Of a stretch of 64,000 nt of DNA, positions 57,967-64,000 are shown one piece after another (the first letter of the stretch is position 1; the number at the start of each line of letters is the position of its first letter). Both the position numbers and the translations under genes were made by a program. The notes beneath the pieces are model-generated. The model was given only the letters and a program-made list of their open reading frames with translations. It had not been told where the DNA came from and did no database searches. Origin of the DNA: Fennellomyces sp. T-0311 (taxonomy: Eukaryota; Mucoromycota; Mucoromycetes; Mucorales; Lichtheimiaceae); assembly GCA_025266875.1 (NCBI GenBank), contig JALLLT010000047.1:62001-126000 (forward strand), in the 5' to 3' direction.

Positions 57967-59090
57967 CACGGACACGGGCCAGCTTTTCGAATCAAACACT
58001 GACATTGTTCTGTTATGTATAATAACAGCCACAGAAACCCAAGAACACTCATCGTATACACTCCATCGTTATGCCCGATTGCTATGGGGACGGTAATCTC
58101 CATGACAGCCCCAAGAAGCTGCCATTTCTTTTTTGAAAAAAGCACTTCTCCACAGATGACTAAAGACAATCACGTGCTTTATATGACGAAGGTTTAGGGG
58201 TAGATTAGTGAGTGTGTGGTAAGCAGAGTAAATGCAGACATTGGCAGCAGCATGCCAATGGATTGCATCTTCTCCTCAAATGAATGTTGTGCGCTTGCAG
58301 GAACCAGGAACAGTATTCATAGTCGCCGCAATGTCAAAGGCAGAATTCATTAAAGGTCAATGGCGAATGCAGAAAAAGCACAAGCACGGGAAGAAAATGC
58401 CACAAAGCAACCAACTTTGGGCCACGGAAGTGCCAGAGGATTTATTTTTATGAATACTCATCATGTCAATTGGGGGCTTCTTGGGCTCAGAAGAGGTAGT
58501 GACTACATAATGCAACAATAATTAATACAAGATCGACCATTATCCTGTTTTTTTGTATACATGACCTTGAATGATTTTGATTGGAAGACACTATGCGACC
58601 AAGTGCTCGATGCTACTAATATATGTATGATTTGTCAACTGCTCTTTTCAAGCAAGAACGGGATGACGTATCAATGTTATTCTGGACTGCTTGACACACT
58701 CAAAACCATTCACAGGAAGGCTCTGAGTCGTCTGGTCCCTAAAAAAACTTGTACACCTGTACTCGTCTACGCTTGCAGGATGGCTTTTCTCTTTTTTTCT
58801 TTTTTTCCTGCGGGGGGTGCCAGTTCTTTCTTATTTTTCGGCGATTCGCAGCGAAGCAAATAAGAGTACAGGCGCGACCGGTATGCATCTTGTTGGCTTC
58901 CCAACTGTAGATCCCTCCCAACCACTTGATTGCTGGGCCGAGGACTGGAAAATATACCTTCATTTCTAGCTAATGACCTACCTTGTTCAACTGGAAGCCA
59001 GAACCGACAAGTAAAAAAAGCAGCGCTTTTGTTTAATATTGGAAAGACAAAGTGGACAGAAGTGTACGGCGATCCCCCCTTTTTATACAC
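57967..59090. repeat. About 1.12-kb direct repeat, copy 2
   Basis: Same-orientation partner of 36727-37850, about 31.2 kb away. Upstream, a diverged block (57626-57966) shares ACACAAGCTAACTGAACCCT and a CCGCTAC..GTCTTGAGCAATA stretch with 36590-36726, but has about 200 extra bases. The right-hand similarity stops abruptly after TTTTTATAC. The 73-aa frame is conserved at 58232-58453. Confidence 0.8.
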
Positions 59091-59363
59091 CTTATTATGC
59101 AACCAGAATAGCTGCTAATTTTAACTGTGAAGTATTCATAGCTGTATAGATTTAAAAGACATAGGTATTCGATGCTTTCCATTTGCTTTGGCTATCTCAA
59201 CTATCGACTTTGTTCACAGGAAGTTCTGACAAATGTTCCACCGCAAACCATCTCCAGGTACTGGATTTTCAAGTTCCATGGAACTTTGTGTCTCAGCCAA
59301 TCAGAAGTCTTCCTCGCGGAACTTAAAGTTCCATGAAGTTCTCAGATCAAGGGTTTTTCTGCT
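59091..59363. other. Probable 5' UTR of second LINE plus flank
   Basis: Non-coding. It contains the short inverted pair AAGTTCCATGGAACTT (59272-59287) and a second AAGTTCCATGAAGTT (about 59327-59341). The exact 5' end of the LINE is not visible. Confidence 0.35.
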
Positions 59364-60878
59364 ATGGCTAACAACTCACCAGGCGACACACATAACAACC
59401 ATATTATGACAACTCCTGTGACCCTCTCGACTACAGCACAGAAATCGATTCAATTCTGGGAAGCCGGCAGTAAATCGTTTCGCGCATACGCCCGCTCGTA
59501 CGAACGAACGGTAGAGACAGTTTTTGAGGATGCCGAGGCCAAAGAAGCACAGAAACAACGTCAACTTGAGGGGCTTTGGATTCGCTCGGCCGAAAAGAAT
59601 GCCGTGATCATCGATATTCGCAATCATCCGATCACGGTCGACCAGTTTTTGGATTCTTTGAAAGAACAATATGAGGATAGCGCCATGGGTGTTCGCCCAG
59701 TCGGGCAGAGTAACGGCGATGTAGCGGTAATTGCTTTCGACACCAAAGAAGCTCGTGAAGCGGCTTGCTCGGTCGACATCCGTGTTGGCGAACACACCAT
59801 CATTGGCACTCCCGCACTTGGGGTCAACAGTTAAGTCTACCGCATCGTGCTGGATGGTCTCCCTCTTCTTCGATCGCAAGATCTGCGCGCACTCCTACAC
59901 AAGGCTCTTATTCCTTTTGGAAAAGTGCTCCATGTAAAAGTTTTTTTAGACAAGCGGGGTTTTTCCTTTGGCAAAGGTGAAGCACTACTTGATGTGTCTT
60001 CCGGCGAAGGCCAGCAGTATCTCCCCCTTTCCCACGAAATCCATTTAGACAATGACCGCATCATCTATGCCAATTGGAAAGGCATGCCTAAACACTGCTT
60101 CTACTGCCGCAAGCCTGGTCATCTGCGCATGCAGTGCTCGAAGAAGGCTAAAGGTCCGCGCCGGTGCTTAGGATGTGACAGCACTCAGCATCTGATCCGC
60201 GACTGCCCGAAGGCAAACCCCGATGGAGTAGGCAATAAGCGGGGCCGATCCTCATTGTATGAATTGATGGAGGTTGCGCAGGCCACCATCCAGAAAGAAC
60301 AACACGAGGCGCACCGTAAAGCTCAGGGGCAACACAAAGCAGAAGAACGGGCGCAAGTGGCACACGGGGCAGAAGAGCTTGACCGGGAAGTGCACGACGC
60401 AGTTGCACGAGAATCCACCGCCCGACAGCCAGCCCCAAGCGAAGGCGCTGTACCAGCACCGGCAGCCACAACCGCACAGTCGACTGCTGGTGAGGCTGAG
60501 GAGATTGAGGCAGGGGTCGACGCACAGACGATCTTAGGCACCCAGTCCCCCCAACAGATGGATGACCTCCCTGAGGAGGATTTCCTTATGGAGAATGTCT
60601 CAGGATTACTCGTTGACGATGACGAGACTATGGATGATGCTCCCAACCATCACCATACCCGCAGCCAGTCAGATGCGGCGTTGATGAAATGGGTCGAAAA
60701 GCATCCGGAGAATGCAGCGGCTCGGTTTGTCCAGAAACACATTGCTGCTGGTACCAAGGCACCGGGGCTGAAGATGCTGCGTGAGAGCGTGAACAAGGCC
60801 AAGCAGGCAGCAGAGTAGAAACGTAGCATTCTCAAACGAGGCGGCAACCAACGCCGCACCATTGAAACCTGGAAATAA
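59364..60878 (+). pseudogene. LINE ORF1 (CCHC type) with two nonsense codons
   Basis: One frame of 505 codons interrupted by TAA at 59832-59834 and TAG at 60816-60818; reading continues in phase on both sides. The N-terminal part (MANNSPGDTHNNHIM) is followed by an RRM-like region (GVRPVGQSNGDVAVIAFDTK, then GKVLHVKVFLDKRG). Two CCHC zinc knuckles follow (CFYCRKPGHLRMQC and CLGCDSTQHLIRDC, about residues 250-280), then a Glu/Ala-rich linker. The frame's natural stop is the TAA overlapping the ORF2 ATG. It would bind element RNA; as read it is inactive unless the stops are suppressed. Confidence 0.7.
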
Positions 60879-63062
60879 TGAGTGATACAAACACACGCAC
60901 CACTCTCGCCTCGCTCAATTGCCGAGGCCTTAAAAAAATCCTCACACCGTCGGGCAAATCATTAGCTCGACACATTCGTTCTTTACACTTCGACATCATT
61001 GCTCTTCAAGAAACTCACGCTACTGACCACACATTCCAAGAAAAATTTGACACATGCCTGCAAGTCTCCTCCAGTGCATGGACCAAGCACTGCGGTTTGA
61101 TCTCCTACAATCGGGACCTCACTATTCAGACAGAGTGGGCATCTCGTGATGGCCGCCTGCTGGTAGCACGTGTATCCCACCACCAACAACTTTGCTCCGA
61201 TCTTTTTCTCTATGTACTCTATGCACCCGCTCAAGAAGCCGAACGTCATTCTCTCCTCGCTTCTGACGACTTCGCCAATTTACTGGACCTGGAAAATGTG
61301 CCGCAACGTCGCTGCGTGTTTCTAGGCGACTTCAACCACAATATCTATACCGCGCAAGCTCCGCAACGTTACGAACTGGGGATCAATCGCTGGCTATACT
61401 GGATACGCCACCATTGGACGGACCACCACAATACTTCGACGCTCGTCCCTCTGACACCAACCTATCACAATCGTGCACAGTCTCAAACATCCACTATCGA
61501 TTTCCTGCTGCTTACAGACGACCTGGCGAACGAGGCCTGCCACGCCCAATGGCATCACGTACCTCGCTGCGACCATGTGGCACTTTCCATTTCTTTATCC
61601 CTTGGCTTCCCAAAACCTGGCCCTGGAATATGGCGCTTCAACACTCAATTCTTAGCGAACCAACACTTTCGCGAAGAGTTGAGGTTCTTTCTTTCTTGCA
61701 CTGAACGACACCTCCCAAGCGGGAATGTTTGGGCGTCTTGGGACCTTTTGAAAACCATGCTAAAGTCCCTGGCACAGGATTTCGGCAGGAAAAATCAAAA
61801 AATTCAGCAACGCCGTCTGGCCGCTCTGCAACGCCGGCGGATGACTTTAATCCACAACCGACTGCCCGACTCGATAGACTTTGACCAACTCGGTCGCATC
61901 GAACAACAAATCGACAACATCCAGGAGCAACAGGCGAATATCCTCTCCTTACGGGCCGGGAAAAAATGGCGCGAGGACGGTGAAAGATCTAACAAGTTCT
62001 TCTATCGATGCATCCAGGAACGCCACAAACGACTGCTGATCACAATCTTGCAAGATGAAGACGGTCATCTTATAACCGACCAAACACAAATGCTTGGATG
62101 CGCACGTCGCTTCTACCAGCAGTTGTACACCGCGGATCCGATCTCAGTGCCAGACATCACCAGGCTCCTTAACGCCGTACCAACTACCGCACATCTCTCG
62201 GCTGACACCGGAGAATCGATGACACAACCTTGGACCGAAACTGATTTGCTGCAGGCACTGACGAGGGCTCCAAACAACAGCAGCCCAGGAGTGGATGGCA
62301 TTCCATATGAACTGCTGCTTTATATTTGCGAGACCTCGACCTTCGTTAGACAGCTGTTCCTCTTGGTGCTCAACACCGCTCTTAATAGCCACCAATTCCC
62401 AGCAACATGGCAACGTTCGATAGTGATCCTACTTCCAAAAAAAGGCGACCGCACCCAGCTGAACAATTGGAGACCGATCTCTCTAATTTGTGCCGATGCC
62501 AAGATCTTCACCCGCTTGCTGGCCAATCGCTTCAACCCAGTCATGTCAACTTTGATTGATCTACACCAAACGGGCTTTTTGGCACAACGGTTTATCGCAG
62601 ACAATGGGCTTGCCACAAGACTAGCCATGGACCTATCCCGCAGGTACAAACTTCCAGGCGTTGCACTGCTGCTGGACCAGGCCAAAGCGTACGATCGAGT
62701 GAATCACCATTTCCTACAAGCTTGTATGATACGCTTTGGCATACCCGCGTCCTTGATATCGTGCCTCATGGCTCTTTTCTCCAACACGACTCTCTGCATT
62801 AATGTCAACGGGTTTCTGTCTGCTGCATGTCGACAATGGCGAGGTCTTCGTCAAGGCGATCCACTCTCCCCACTTTTGTATAATCTGGCGCTGGAACCAC
62901 TGCTTTGTTTGATCTGGTCAACCTCGACCATACCGGGTTTCCACTTCCATGATCCTAGTGTGGCATCGATGCCTTGGATACAGGAATCTCCACCACATAT
63001 CAAGACTTTGGCTTATGCTGACGACACACTTGTTTTCTTATCTCACCCAAGAGAACTACCGG
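59364..63062 (+). mobile_element. Second LINE (CCHC ORF1), truncated by LTR element
   Basis: Comprises ORF1 with two CCHC knuckles (59364-60878, two in-frame stops) and ORF2 with endonuclease and RT (60878 onward). It is cut just after the RT YADD motif at about 63062, where a TGTTG-starting LTR-like sequence begins. It is a different group from the LINE at 45.1 kb (different ORF1, different RT sequence), but both begin ORF2 at AATAATGAGTGATAC. Confidence 0.8.
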
Positions 63063-63079
63063 TGTTGTATCCAACATGA
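60878..63079 (+). pseudogene. LINE ORF2 (endonuclease-RT), 3'-truncated
   Basis: 733 codons are open. The endonuclease shows TTLASLNCRGL, IIALQETHA, FLGDFNHNIY, STIDFLLLTDDL and CDHVALSISL. The RT shows NNWRPISLICADAKI, LLLDQAKAYDRVNH, GLRQGDPLSPLLYNLAL and LAYADDTLVFL (Y713). The last residues and the stop come from inserted LTR-like sequence, so the thumb and C-terminal regions (typically several hundred residues) are missing within the window; they may resume beyond the inserted element. Confidence 0.75.
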
Positions 63080-64000
63080 ACATAATCACTGATCAGTATC
63101 TCGGAACGGTTATCTCTCACTTTCCTTTTTGGTAAAACTCACTCATGCAGACATATCTTCCATATCCGGCATATTGTCATAGACGTTATCATGAACGCGT
63201 GTCAACAGCTATCACTTAGCTTATCGTTATCCGTTATGGACCGGCTCCATAACGATAGACATCACTCGTTTCTCAATAACACCCCAACATGACATACGTA
63301 ATGGATATACAGGTATAATCATGATATGACCTTGGATAACATCGGTAATAGGAAGTCCCATCCATGATAAGCATTTAATATAAATAGAGCGAACTCTTCA
63401 TCAATAAACTACAGTTTTCTGAGTCTCGTTGACTTCTATTGTCCCTTTTCGATACTCGCTACTTCGCTCTTATCTCATTTTTTTCAACGTTACTTCGTTA
63501 CCTGTTATTACCTTACCTTATCATGTCTCAACAATCGAACGTTACTACTCCTGTTGGTTCCGCTCAAGGTTCTCCTGCTGGTTCTCCTGCTGGTTCCGTG
63601 GCTAGCACACCAATCCAAGTAATGACGCCTCCTAGTCCTACGCCTGAAATCTCCATTCCCAATGGTCAAGAAGACATGGTGATGTCTGAAGTCCGGTCCC
63701 TTGGTTCTGCTCCTCCTGCTGTTGGCTCCATTCAAGATCCAATGCATCGATCCATGTTAGGTTCAGATGGACATGCTGGTTCTGCCGTTTCGATGTCGCC
63801 TCTAGAGGTTTCGCATTTGGCAATCCAAAGAGCGACTGAGAATATGTCTTTGTTGGGTAGAAGACTGGCACAAGAACAATTGGCTGAGAATGAGTTCAAC
63901 ACCGTGCTTGCACAGTATGAGCTTGCATCCCGTGGCTTGAATGCTTTGATGTCAGGTCATCAACAGATTCTGCAATCGCAGTCGCCTTCCGCTTCCGCTT
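63063..64000 (+). mobile_element. 5' part of an LTR-type retrotransposon
   Basis: Begins TGTTGTATCCAACA at the point where LINE reading is lost. About 340 bp in, ATATAAATAGAGCG (around 63378) provides a TATA-like promoter, followed by AATAAA near 63403, which fits the R region of an LTR. A long ORF starts at 63523 and runs out of the window. The LTR 3' edge and primer site could not be fixed, so the LTR class is inference. Confidence 0.5.
63523..64000 (+). CDS. Gag-like N-terminus, incomplete at window end
   Basis: 159 complete codons are open from ATG at 63523 to the window edge. The N-terminal 60 residues are Ser/Pro/Gly-rich with short repeats (GSAQGSPAGSPAGS), then Met-rich, then helical (NMSLLGRRLAQEQLAENEF). 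This composition fits the N-terminus of a fungal LTR-retrotransposon Gag, but no capsid or zinc-knuckle motif is within the window, so a host low-complexity protein cannot be excluded. Confidence 0.4.
   Translation, partial: MSQQSNVTTPVGSAQGSPAGSPAGSVASTPIQVMTPPSPTPEISIPNGQEDMVMSEVRSLGSAPPAVGSIQDPMHRSMLGSDGHAGSAVSMSPLEVSHLAIQRATENMSLLGRRLAQEQLAENEFNTVLAQYELASRGLNALMSGHQQILQSQSPSASA

Noticed and set aside
1..64000. tRNA, rRNA, CRISPR arrays or bacterial operons
   Set aside because: No cloverleaf with a recognisable T-loop, no regularly spaced identical repeats and no bacterial gene organisation were found. Spliced genes show eukaryotic nuclear DNA. A covariance-model scan would be needed to exclude a tRNA fully.

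Overview
The window is nuclear DNA of a filamentous fungus, most likely an early-diverging one (Mucoromycota/Mucorales-like). The evidence is AT-rich spacers, genes with several 48-75 nt GT..AG introns, TPR/F-box/LRR proteins of the Dia2/Pof3 type, an Slt2-type MAP kinase, a microsomal P450, and fungal-style LINE and pogo-type elements. The species is inference. No rRNA, tRNA, CRISPR or bacterial-type signal was recognised.

0-23.3 kb: a one-orientation (minus strand) family of eleven intact genes plus one decayed copy. Each encodes a 63-69 aa secreted, cysteine-free peptide. Every gene has two exons joined by one phase-0 intron at the same position: exon 1 is a signal peptide plus an Asn/Gly-rich segment, and exon 2 is a conserved K-S-G-F-L-T-S-N core plus a variable tail. 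Most copies share a promoter layout: a TATA box 65-110 bp before the ATG and a CGGAAAAATT-type box about 128-154 bp before it. I do not recognise the family; it is the best candidate here for an undescribed system. Two F-box/LRR genes (8.1-12.5 kb) and a decayed, oppositely oriented relative (13.2-14.8 kb) lie inside the array.

25-34 kb: ordinary housekeeping genes: an M24 Xaa-Pro peptidase (508 aa, 7 exons), a phospholipase-D/MitoPLD-like protein (324 aa), and an Slt2-like MAP kinase with a TEY loop (483 aa).

34-64 kb: mainly repeats. There are pogo-type DNA transposons and MITEs with CAGT-type ends and TA target duplications, a roughly 1.12-kb near-identical direct repeat (36.7 and 58.0 kb), a nearly full-length LINE (45.1-50.5 kb) with two truncated relatives, a decayed LINE, a second CCHC-type LINE (59.3-63.06 kb), and the 5' part of an LTR-type element. 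A P450 gene (54.8-56.6 kb) and a small Cys-containing protein gene (about 41.8 kb) survive among them. All three insertions of the first LINE group sit on the same position in the terminal inverted repeat of one pogo-type element, which suggests a LINE that targets transposon ends.

Exon structures were deduced by hand from reading frame, splice signals and family motifs. No search or alignment program was run.
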